Part shown: one piece after another, positions 1-5,186 of the stretch
How positions within the stretch are numbered: position 1 is the stretch's first letter
Layout: each line of letters starts with the position of its first letter
Assembly: GCA_028713595.1 (NCBI GenBank)
Contig: JAQTNZ010000075.1
Location: 1 to 6,788, forward strand
Reading direction: 5' to 3'
Length of the DNA: 6,788 bases
DNA from: Methylovulum sp.
Lineage (GTDB): Bacteria; Pseudomonadota; Gammaproteobacteria; Methylococcales; Methylomonadaceae
The notes under the pieces: generated by a model
The model's input: the letters and a program-made list of their open reading frames with translations, nothing else
What the model was told of the DNA's origin: nothing
Database searches by the model: none
Made by a program: the position numbers and the translations under genes

Positions 1-33
1 ATAAATTGTTATTAATCGTTCTTGCCAGGGCAT
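1..33 (-). CDS. Possible 5' end of an unidentified leftward gene (partial)
   Basis: An ATG at 33-31 opens a frame reading MPWQERLITIY that runs off the left edge. A GGAG sequence lies six bases upstream (minus-strand sense, 40-43), which is good ribosome-binding-site spacing. Only 11 codons are visible, so no family can be assigned. The plus-strand frame 3-116 is also open (37 residues, ending in TAA at 114-116), so the choice of strand is uncertain. The sequence between here and the fic stop at 118 shows no terminator, only a weak TTGGGG/CCCCAA inverted repeat (48-53 and 68-73). A mobile-element gene is possible but unproven. Confidence 0.2.
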   Translation of the reverse strand, partial: MPWQERLITIY

Positions 34-117
34 GGGGCACTCCGCTGTTGGGGTTGGGTGATGTCTTCCCCAATAGTTTAACGCCATACATGCCTTGGCT
101 TCTATTTAGCTCTTAAT

Positions 118-750
118 TCACATTTTACTTAACCCTTTGAAGATCAGCTCTTGTAACAAGCGATTATCAGCACATTGTACGCAAGTGATAGAGGCATTAA
201 TGTAAACATTGGCGGCCCCCTGTTTATCATTGGTTAATCCATGACTATAATCAATCGGAGCGTAACCGTTATAAATGGCAATTAAATCGAAAAATAGGCG
301 AGTGATACGGCCATTAAGTTCGTAAAAAGGATGCAAGGCGATCAACTCGCATTGATAGTAAGCCACGCGGTTTGCAAATGCCTGATTATCCAAACTACCC
401 ATATTTTTCAGAAAACCTTCCCGCTCTAGCTCTTGAAAGATTTTTTTTGATGCGTTGACGAGGTTACGCGCAAGGCAAAATATCGAGCCACCTTTACAAA
501 TATCAACAGAGCGAAATTCACCCGCCCAATCGTATAAAGCCGAAAAAACCCTGTAGTGTAGCGACTTGAAATAGTGTTCATCAAAACAGACAGAAGGGTT
601 TAGCTCGCCAATAAAAACACGGTAAGCCTCTTGTAACAGCGTTTCTTCTATCTCATGCAGCAAAATAGGATCATCTATTCCTAACCGATTCTTTGGAATA
701 TCCGTGCCAGGGATATAAATATCACTTTCTTGGAACTGATACTTGGACAT
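118..750 (-). CDS. fic: Fic-domain protein, probable AMP-transferase toxin of a class I Fic toxin-antitoxin pair
   Basis: Fic proteins usually transfer AMP from ATP to a hydroxyl side chain of a target protein; the Fic toxins of such pairs poison the host cytoplasm until held by an antitoxin. The 210-residue product carries the Fic core motif HPFYELNGRITR at residues 140-151, with the catalytic His140, phosphate-binding Asn146 and Arg148, and Arg151. The preceding segment WAGEFRSVDICKGG (75-88) matches the target-binding flap of the family. The consensus is HxFx(D/E)GNGR, so Leu145 replaces the usual Gly. I chose the start at 750 because GGAG lies seven bases upstream (758-761) and MSKYQFQE gives a normal Fic N-terminus. 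An upstream in-frame start at 819 would add 23 residues that coincide with the antitoxin coding sequence in another frame. The gene overlaps the antitoxin by 29 bases, which suggests translational coupling. No (S/T)xxxE(G/N) motif is apparent in the Fic protein itself, as expected if inhibition comes from a separate protein. The gene is visibly AT-richer than the genes to its right. Confidence 0.88.
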   Translation of the reverse strand: MSKYQFQESDIYIPGTDIPKNRLGIDDPILLHEIEETLLQEAYRVFIGELNPSVCFDEHYFKSLHYRVFSALYDWAGEFRSVDICKGGSIFCLARNLVNASKKIFQELEREGFLKNMGSLDNQAFANRVAYYQCELIALHPFYELNGRITRLFFDLIAIYNGYAPIDYSHGLTNDKQGAANVYINASITCVQCADNRLLQELIFKGLSKM

Positions 751-880
751 GCCATTGCTCCATAAGAGCCTTGGCTTGACTCTTGATAGCCCCAGACTGG
801 CAAGGTTTATAACCTTCAATACGCATAGAGACTTGTACAGCTTGGGTGATTTTTTGATCCAGTTTAACCGTTATTTGCAT
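722..880 (-). CDS. Small Fic antitoxin (VbhA/YhfG-like), class I inhibitor
   Basis: This 52-residue frame begins MQITVKLDQKITQAVQVSMR and contains SMRIEG at residues 18-23. That fits the (S/T)xxxE(G/N) motif by which class I Fic antitoxins push a glutamate (here Glu22) into the Fic ATP site to block productive binding. In VbhA the equivalent Ser and Glu are at nearly the same distance from the N-terminus. The start is supported by a very strong Shine-Dalgarno sequence, GGGAGGAG, two bases before the ATG. The gene lies immediately upstream of fic on the same strand and overlaps its start by 29 bases, the usual antitoxin-first order. The C-terminal half (AIKSQAKALMEQWHVQ, 31-46) looks helical. 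I infer that the protein binds the Fic product in the cytoplasm and keeps it inactive. The motif, size, position and ribosome-binding site are seen directly; inhibition of this particular Fic protein is inference. Confidence 0.85.
   Translation of the reverse strand: MQITVKLDQKITQAVQVSMRIEGYKPCQSGAIKSQAKALMEQWHVQVSVPRK
758..761 (-). promoter_or_regulatory. Ribosome-binding site deciding the fic start
   Basis: GGAG (minus sense) lies seven bases before the ATG at 750, inside the antitoxin coding sequence. It favours the 210-residue Fic start over the longer frame that begins at 819. Confidence 0.6.
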
Positions 881-882
881 CG

Positions 883-890
883 CTCCTCCC
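883..890 (-). promoter_or_regulatory. Strong ribosome-binding site of the Fic antitoxin gene
   Basis: GGGAGGAG (minus sense) sits two bases before the ATG at 880. It is one of the strongest Shine-Dalgarno matches in the window and is a main reason to accept the short antitoxin frame as real. Efficient translation of the antitoxin relative to fic would fit a toxin-antitoxin pair. Confidence 0.75.
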
Positions 891-919
891 TTATAAATAT
901 TTATTCTCAGCGTTTACCA

Positions 920-962
920 CTACGGACATTATCATTTTATGATAAATATTGCCAATCCGTAG
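920..962. repeat. Nested inverted repeats over the antitoxin-fic promoter, candidate operator
   Basis: Positions 929-945 form a perfect inverted repeat of two 7-base arms, TTATCAT and ATGATAA, around a three-base centre, and overlap the proposed -10 box. A second pair of 7-base arms, CTACGGA (920-926) and TCCGTAG (956-962), brackets the region. A 12-base palindrome, ATAAATATTTAT (893-904), lies nearer the gene, and nine of its bases (ATAAATATT) recur at 942-950. Such symmetry at the promoter of a toxin-antitoxin operon suggests a repressor site. The antitoxin shows no obvious DNA-binding domain, so the binding protein is unknown. Confidence 0.5.
928..955 (-). promoter_or_regulatory. Candidate sigma-70 promoter of the antitoxin-fic operon
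   Basis: In minus-strand sense, TTGGCA (950-955) is followed after 16 bases by GATAAT (928-933), a good match to the -35 and -10 consensus. It lies about 48 bases before the antitoxin ATG, in an AT-rich spacer that has no other gene. A second possible -35 (TTGACC) lies farther upstream but lacks a well-spaced -10. Confidence 0.5.
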
Positions 963-1007
963 ACATGATATATAGGCTTCAAACGGTCAAGTTTTCAGTA
1001 TAAGCCA

Positions 1008-1562
1008 CTACCCCAACCGCCCAAACAACCGATAAGCCACATCCCCCGCGACTTTATCCTTTAACAATTGCCAGTTTTCCGGCATCCCCTCCAACGCTTG
1101 GCCGCTGGCCGCTTCCACATAGATTTTTGCCTCTGGGCTTAACCAGCCTTTATCCTCTAGCCACTGGCAACTTTGCACCGCCAACCCCAAACCAAACGGC
1201 GGGTCGATGAAAACAATATCAAAGGCTTCGGCGTTACCGGCCAAATAGCGCAAAGCATCGGTTTGGACGATTTTGATCTGGTGGGCGGCAAGCTTGTCGG
1301 CGTTGGTTTTTAGGCAACGGCAGACGGTGGGGTTTTGTTCGACTTGCACTACCGCCTTCGCGCCTCTGGAGGCAGCCTCAAAACTGAGCGCCCCGCTACC
1401 CGCGTATAAATCCAGACAACGGCTGCCGATGATGTCGTAATGCAGCCAGTTGAACAGGGTCTCGCGCACCCGTGCCGGAGTCGGCCTGAGGCCTGGGGCG
1501 TCATCGAACAGGACTTGGCGGCTACGCCAGTCACCGCCGATGATCCGAAGCTTATTTTGCAC
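1008..1562 (-). CDS. rsmD: 16S rRNA (guanine(966)-N(2))-methyltransferase RsmD
   Basis: RsmD uses S-adenosylmethionine to methylate N2 of G966 in 16S rRNA during assembly of the 30S subunit. The 184-residue product has the family N-terminus LRIIGGDWRSR (5-15), the conserved RPTPARVRETLFNWL (26-40), the SAM-binding loop DLYAGSGALSFEAASRGA (51-68), an acidic residue after the next strand (Glu75), and the catalytic DPPF (120-123). Its length is close to the roughly 198 residues of E. coli RsmD. The start is GTG, confirmed by the alignment of the N-terminal motif; a weak GGTGG lies upstream. The gene overlaps the end of the M16 gene by 11 bases, so translation is probably coupled and it is probably the last gene of that operon. 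No convincing terminator follows the TAG stop at 1008. In many gammaproteobacteria coaD lies close by; here an AT-rich Fic module follows instead. Confidence 0.95.
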   Translation of the reverse strand: MQNKLRIIGGDWRSRQVLFDDAPGLRPTPARVRETLFNWLHYDIIGSRCLDLYAGSGALSFEAASRGAKAVVQVEQNPTVCRCLKTNADKLAAHQIKIVQTDALRYLAGNAEAFDIVFIDPPFGLGLAVQSCQWLEDKGWLSPEAKIYVEAASGQALEGMPENWQLLKDKVAGDVAYRLFGRLG

Positions 1563-2853
1563 GTTTGCCCACCGTCACGGTTTGCAACAATGCCAAGGGG
1601 ACATGGCGTTTTAGGGCATCGGTGATGGAGGCAAGGGTGACGTTGTCGATGTTTTGTTGGAAAGTGTCCAAATAATCCAACGGCATCTCATAAAAGCCGA
1701 TCATGCCGACATAGCTGGCGAGTTTTTTGTTGGTGTCAAAGCGCATGGCAAAACCGCCGGTGATGTTTTGCTTGGCGGCTTTCAATTCCGCTTCGCTAGG
1801 GCCTTGGGCGATAAAATCGGCGAGGGTCTTATGCAGCACTTTCAAGGCTTCGGGGGTTTGGTCGTTACGGGTTTGCAGGCTGATTAAAAACGGCCCCGGC
1901 CTTAACAAAGGCACGAAAGCACTGGAAGCGCTATAGGCCAAGCCGCGCTTTTCGCGCACTTCGTCAAACAACTTGGACACCAGCCCGCCGCCACCTAGGA
2001 TGTGGTTACCCACATATAGGCTGAAATAATCGGCATCTTTACGGTAAGTGCCGAGCAAGCCGACCAGGACATGGGTTTGGGTGGAGGGGAATTCAATATG
2101 CTGCTCGCTGCCTTTAACGGGCATGGCCACATCGGGCAAGGCTTCGGGCTTTTTGCCTACGGGCAGATGTTGCACCAGTTGCTCGGCGGTGCGCTGGGCC
2201 TGTTCGGCGGACAAGTCACCGACAATGACGATAATAGCGTTGGCGGCGACATAATAGGTTTGGTAAAACCGTTGCACGTCTTCGCGGGATAAGGCCGCCA
2301 CGGTGCTTAAGGTGCCGGAATCGGGGTGGGCGTAAGGGTGTTTGCCGTACAAGGCTTGGTAAAAGGCGATTTTCGCCAAATCGCCAGGGGATTCTTCCTC
2401 TTGCTTAAGCCCTGCCAAGGTGCGGCTTTTTTCGCGCTCAAAATCGGCGGCGGAAAAACGCGGCTTGCTCAGGATCACTTGCAGGGTCTCCAACGCTTTA
2501 TCGAGCAAAGGCTTGTCGGTCAGGCTGCGCAAAGATACGACCACGTTGTCTATCGTGCTGCCCGCGCCAAAATTGGCGCCGACGCTCTCAAAACGGTCAG
2601 CAACGGTATCGGCATCCCAATCGCCCGCGCCAGTGTCCAGCAACCCTGCGGTTAACGCCGCCAAGCCAAACTGTGCGCCATCACGGGCGCTACCGGCATC
2701 AAACAGCACTTGAATATCCACCATCGGCAAACCTTCGGTATGGACATAATAGACACGGCTGCCCTGCGGGGTTTGCCAATGTTCAATTTTAGCCGCCGCA
2801 CCGGCGGCTTGGCTAACCATTAACACGATGAAGCTGAGTAAATAAACACGCAT
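1552..2853 (-). CDS. M16B peptidase-family protein without the zinc motif; probable non-catalytic partner subunit
   Basis: The 433-residue product starts with a Sec signal peptide (roughly residues 1-21, MRVYLLSFIVLMVSQAAGAA), so it should act in the periplasm. It has the two-domain architecture of M16B proteases: an N-terminal domain with YYVAANAIIVIVGDLS (200-215) and a C-terminal domain with the glycine loop and LFDEVREKRGLAYSASS (295-311). Where active members have HxxEH, this one reads FGLAALTAGLLDTG (62-75), so zinc ligands are absent. It keeps Arg300 and Tyr307, spaced seven apart like Arg824/Tyr831 of insulin-degrading enzyme, which bind substrate. Families that split the active site this way (mitochondrial processing peptidase, the Sphingomonas SPH2681/2682 pair) pair such a subunit with a zinc-bearing one. 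The upstream M16 gene is the obvious partner. The ribosome-binding site AGAGGA is about 11 bases before the ATG. A short GTCGG/CCGAC hairpin (2895-2908) lies in the 66-base gap upstream. The substrate is unknown. Confidence 0.92.
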   Translation of the reverse strand: MRVYLLSFIVLMVSQAAGAAAKIEHWQTPQGSRVYYVHTEGLPMVDIQVLFDAGSARDGAQFGLAALTAGLLDTGAGDWDADTVADRFESVGANFGAGSTIDNVVVSLRSLTDKPLLDKALETLQVILSKPRFSAADFEREKSRTLAGLKQEEESPGDLAKIAFYQALYGKHPYAHPDSGTLSTVAALSREDVQRFYQTYYVAANAIIVIVGDLSAEQAQRTAEQLVQHLPVGKKPEALPDVAMPVKGSEQHIEFPSTQTHVLVGLLGTYRKDADYFSLYVGNHILGGGGLVSKLFDEVREKRGLAYSASSAFVPLLRPGPFLISLQTRNDQTPEALKVLHKTLADFIAQGPSEAELKAAKQNITGGFAMRFDTNKKLASYVGMIGFYEMPLDYLDTFQQNIDNVTLASITDALKRHVPLALLQTVTVGKRAK

Positions 2854-2919
2854 AAGTTTGGGTTTCCTCTAGGATAGATGCGGTTGTGTCGGCAGTCGGT
2901 AAGCCGACCACCTATGCCT

Positions 2920-3651
2920 TTAGCCACGCACTAGGCGTACGGCACACGGTAAGCTTGGGCTATCATTGATTGCCAAACCTTCGCTAAAGTTCACTAGCCA
3001 CGCGCCGCCGCCGTAACCCGCATAAGGCGATGATGTCCAAAGCCAGCGCGGGTTGCTAGGAAAAACCAGGCTATCAATAAAACCTTGCTGAGCGGCTTGG
3101 CTGTTTAATAAGGTCTTTAATTCGCTGACGGTGGGCAGCCGCCAATCGCGATGGCCTGCATGGCCGCCCTGTTGGTTAAACAGTTGTACGGCCTCGTGGG
3201 CGGCTTGCCAAGCGTAAAGGGCAGGCTCACCCTCTACTTTGTCCGCTTGCCAGCTTTGCCCTAACACAAACCGACACCAAACCAACCGCGTTTCGGTGTC
3301 ATGGGCAATACCGTTGCTTAAGGCGCGGAAAACCCCGATCAACTGTTCGCCGACCGAGCTTTCTTTAGGGGGCGGTGGCGTGTCCGCAGGGGCGGGGCCT
3401 GCCTGTCCATGATGCTTGTGTCCGCGCTCTTGCGCCTTAATCCAGTCATCGTGCTGTTTGCGCCTGACAGGGTCGAGCAACACCTCACGGGCTTCATTCA
3501 AAATGCGGGTGATACGTTCGGCACGGGTCTTATCATCGGCCTTATCAGGATGGTGTATTTGTAGTAGTGCTTTGTGCGCCGCCTTAATCACAATATCGGG
3601 GGCATTGCGGGCGACTTTTAAGTTGTCGTAATGGGTGCGTATTTTTGCCAT
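2920..3651 (-). CDS. J-domain and DUF1566 fusion protein
   Basis: The 243-residue product has three parts. Residues 5-70 form a J-domain (THYDNLKVARNAPDIVIKAA onwards) with the HPD tripeptide at 34-36 that stimulates the ATPase of DnaK-type Hsp70. Residues 72-100 are a His-, Pro- and Ala-rich linker (HKHHGQAGPAPADTPPPP). Residues 108-242 match DUF1566 (Lcl C-terminal-like): DTETRLVWCR, LGQSW, an AWQAAHEAVQLFNQ helix, DWRLPTVSELKTLL (169-182), FP near 197, WTSSPYAG, WLVNFSEG and the terminal CAVRLVRG. There is no signal peptide or membrane segment, so it is probably cytoplasmic. I prefer the ATG at 3651 because MAKIRTHYDNL is a typical J-domain start; no good ribosome-binding site precedes it. 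An upstream GTG at 3696 would add MWDRDGFHLKNNNNA and start inside a hairpin. The gene lies 84 bases after one M16 gene and 66 bases before the other. It might recruit Hsp70 to a DUF1566-bound client, but that is inference. Confidence 0.87.
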   Translation of the reverse strand: MAKIRTHYDNLKVARNAPDIVIKAAHKALLQIHHPDKADDKTRAERITRILNEAREVLLDPVRRKQHDDWIKAQERGHKHHGQAGPAPADTPPPPKESSVGEQLIGVFRALSNGIAHDTETRLVWCRFVLGQSWQADKVEGEPALYAWQAAHEAVQLFNQQGGHAGHRDWRLPTVSELKTLLNSQAAQQGFIDSLVFPSNPRWLWTSSPYAGYGGGAWLVNFSEGLAINDSPSLPCAVRLVRG

Positions 3652-3679
3652 AGCGTTATTATTATTTTTTAGATGGAAG

Positions 3680-3727
3680 CCATCCCTATCCCACACCCTA
3701 TGGTTAGCATCGGGTGTGGGGCGATGG
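3680..3727 (-). terminator. Stem-loop between the M16 gene and the J-domain gene (partial terminator, processing site or REP-like element)
   Basis: CCCACACCC (3690-3698) and GGGTGTGGG (3712-3720) form a perfect 9-bp GC-rich stem with a 13-base loop. The outer pair CCATC (3680-3684) and GATGG (3723-3727) can extend it across an internal loop. It begins 8 bases after the M16 stop (minus sense). There is no U-run after it, so it is not a classical intrinsic terminator; it could stabilise the upstream mRNA or reduce readthrough into the J-domain gene. A competing GATGG-AAG-CCATC hairpin (3672-3684) shares one arm. Confidence 0.5.
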
Positions 3728-3735
3728 AAACTATC

Positions 3736-5091
3736 TTATTTTACCGCCTTCTTGTGGGCGGTTGTTGCGTTTATCGGTTGTGGTTCAAGATAAGCGATAT
3801 TCAGGTGATCTTCAAGCAAGTATTTACGCGCCACCTCACGCACTTGTTCGGCAGTGACCTGATTGACCTTGCTGACATATTCATCTGCCTTCTGCCAGCC
3901 TAAACCTATCGTTTCCAACATCCCCAATTGCATGGCCTGATAAAAATTAGAGTCACGCTCATAGACTGCACTGGCCAACACTTGCGCCTTAATGCGTTGC
4001 AATTCGTCTTTTTTAATCAGCTCCTGTTGCAAGCGGCTAACTTGGTCTTTTAACGCCAATTCCAACTCCCAGACGGTTTTACCTTCGGTGGGGGTGGCTT
4101 CCAACTCGAACAAATCGGACAGGCGCGAGCTAAAGTTATAACTGGCCCCTGCCGATACGGCAAGTTGCTTGCCGCGTATCAGCTCCTTGCTTAACCGCGC
4201 ACTGTTGCCACCATCCAATACCCCTGCCAACACTTCCAGCGCGTAGGCTTCCCACTCTTGCCCGGCGGTTTTTAAGGACGGCACTTTATAGGCCAAGGCC
4301 ACAGAGGGCAATTTGGCAGGAACTTTAACGACCATTTTACGCACACCCAATTGTGGGCTTTCGGTTTGCGGTTTTAACGGTTTGAATTCGCTAGGCTTAA
4401 GACCCCCAAAATATTGCTCCGCTAAGGCGAAAACGGCGGCGGTTTGGACATCGCCGACCACGACCAAGGTTGCATTATTGGGCGCGTACCAATGTTCGTA
4501 CCAGGCTTGCAAATCTTCCACCTGATAATTGGCAATATCGACAGGCCAACCGATAATCGGGTTTTTATAGGGGCTACTGGTGAACGCCATCGCCATGAAC
4601 TGTTCGGACATTTTCGCTTGCGGATTATCTTCGGTACGCATCCGGCGTTCTTCCGTCACCACTTCCAATTCTTTTTTCAGCTCATCGGCCAGTAAATGCA
4701 AATGGCGCATCCGGTCGGCTTCCAACTCAAAGCTCACCGCCAGTTTGGAGGCCGCCATCGTTTGGAAATAGGCGGTGTAATCGTGTCCGGTAAAGGCGTT
4801 CTCATCGCCGCCATTTTCGGCGATGATGCGCGAGAATTCACTAGCGGGGTGTTTGTCAGTGCCTTTAAACATCATGTGTTCCAACATGTGCGAAATGCCG
4901 GTGATACCGCCAGGTTCATAGCTGGAGCCGACCTTATACCAGACCTGCGACACCACCACAGGGGAGCGGTGGTCTTCTTTAACCAGCACTTTCAGGCCAT
5001 TGCCCAAGACGCGCTCGGCGACTTGGAGCTGGGCATGGCTGGCAAACACGGGCAAACACAGTAACGCGGCGCCTAATATGCGATGCTTCAT
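3736..5091 (-). CDS. M16B zinc metallopeptidase, catalytic subunit (pitrilysin family)
   Basis: The 451-residue product has a Sec signal peptide (MKHRILGAALLCLPVFASHA, cut near residue 20), placing it in the periplasm. The inverted zinc motif HMLEH is at 68-72 within GGITGISHMLEHMMFKGT, and the third ligand should be a glutamate in ELEVVTEERR (141-150), about 76 residues on, as in the family. The segment EDNPQAKMSEQF and the strand WYAPNNATLVVVGDV (around 201-215) complete the catalytic domain. In the C-terminal domain the stretch matching R-x6-Y reads LIRGKQLAVS, with no Tyr, so substrate binding probably depends on the partner encoded at 1552-2853. About 450 residues is normal for one M16B chain. 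The ribosome-binding site GAGG lies four bases before the ATG. It probably degrades peptides or processes envelope proteins; the substrate is unknown. Confidence 0.93.
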   Translation of the reverse strand: MKHRILGAALLCLPVFASHAQLQVAERVLGNGLKVLVKEDHRSPVVVSQVWYKVGSSYEPGGITGISHMLEHMMFKGTDKHPASEFSRIIAENGGDENAFTGHDYTAYFQTMAASKLAVSFELEADRMRHLHLLADELKKELEVVTEERRMRTEDNPQAKMSEQFMAMAFTSSPYKNPIIGWPVDIANYQVEDLQAWYEHWYAPNNATLVVVGDVQTAAVFALAEQYFGGLKPSEFKPLKPQTESPQLGVRKMVVKVPAKLPSVALAYKVPSLKTAGQEWEAYALEVLAGVLDGGNSARLSKELIRGKQLAVSAGASYNFSSRLSDLFELEATPTEGKTVWELELALKDQVSRLQQELIKKDELQRIKAQVLASAVYERDSNFYQAMQLGMLETIGLGWQKADEYVSKVNQVTAEQVREVARKYLLEDHLNIAYLEPQPINATTAHKKAVK

Positions 5092-5108
5092 AATTCCTCA
5101 CGATAGGG

Positions 5109-5170
5109 TTAAAATCCGGCTATCAAACCGACGGTTAATAAAATAGGGGCGGTATCGTGCCGGATTTTAA
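5109..5170. repeat. Perfect 12-bp inverted repeat between the beta-barrel and M16 genes
   Basis: TTAAAATCCGGC (5109-5120) and GCCGGATTTTAA (5159-5170) are exact reverse complements separated by 38 bases. GATA (5102-5105) and TATC (5173-5176) can add four more pairs outside. In the loop, AACCG-A-CGGTT (5126-5136) is a second small symmetric element, and CGATA/TATCG can pair alternatively. On the minus strand it begins 16 bases after the beta-barrel gene's stop codon. There is no U-run outside the stem, so it would be a weak terminator at best. It may instead be an attenuator, an mRNA-stabilising hairpin or a dispersed repeat. Confidence 0.5.
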
Positions 5171-5186
5171 AATATCTCACCAGCCA

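Noticed and set aside
751..819. N-terminal extension of Fic from an upstream start at 819
   Set aside because: The 23 added residues are out of keeping with Fic N-termini and coincide with the antitoxin coding sequence. The start at 750 has a well-spaced GGAG.
743..1003. 86-codon plus-strand frame across the fic and antitoxin start region
   Set aside because: It lies antisense to the antitoxin gene and its promoter, and has no evident ribosome-binding site or recognisable motif. The minus-strand antitoxin explains the region better.
975..1006. GGCTT/AAGCC inverted repeat as an rsmD terminator
   Set aside because: The stem is only five pairs with a long loop and no U-run, too weak to call.
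2326..2713. Two long plus-strand open frames (109 and 97 codons) opposite the zinc-less M16 gene
   Set aside because: They are shadows in a GC-rich coding region, without ribosome-binding sites or family motifs.
3652..3696. GTG start at 3696 for the J-domain gene
   Set aside because: It would begin inside the intercistronic hairpin and add an Asn-rich stretch (translated AAT repeats) that J-domain proteins lack.
4696..5064. 122-codon plus-strand open frame opposite the zinc-bearing M16 gene
   Set aside because: It is antisense to the signal peptide and HxxEH region of a well-supported gene and has no independent coding signal.
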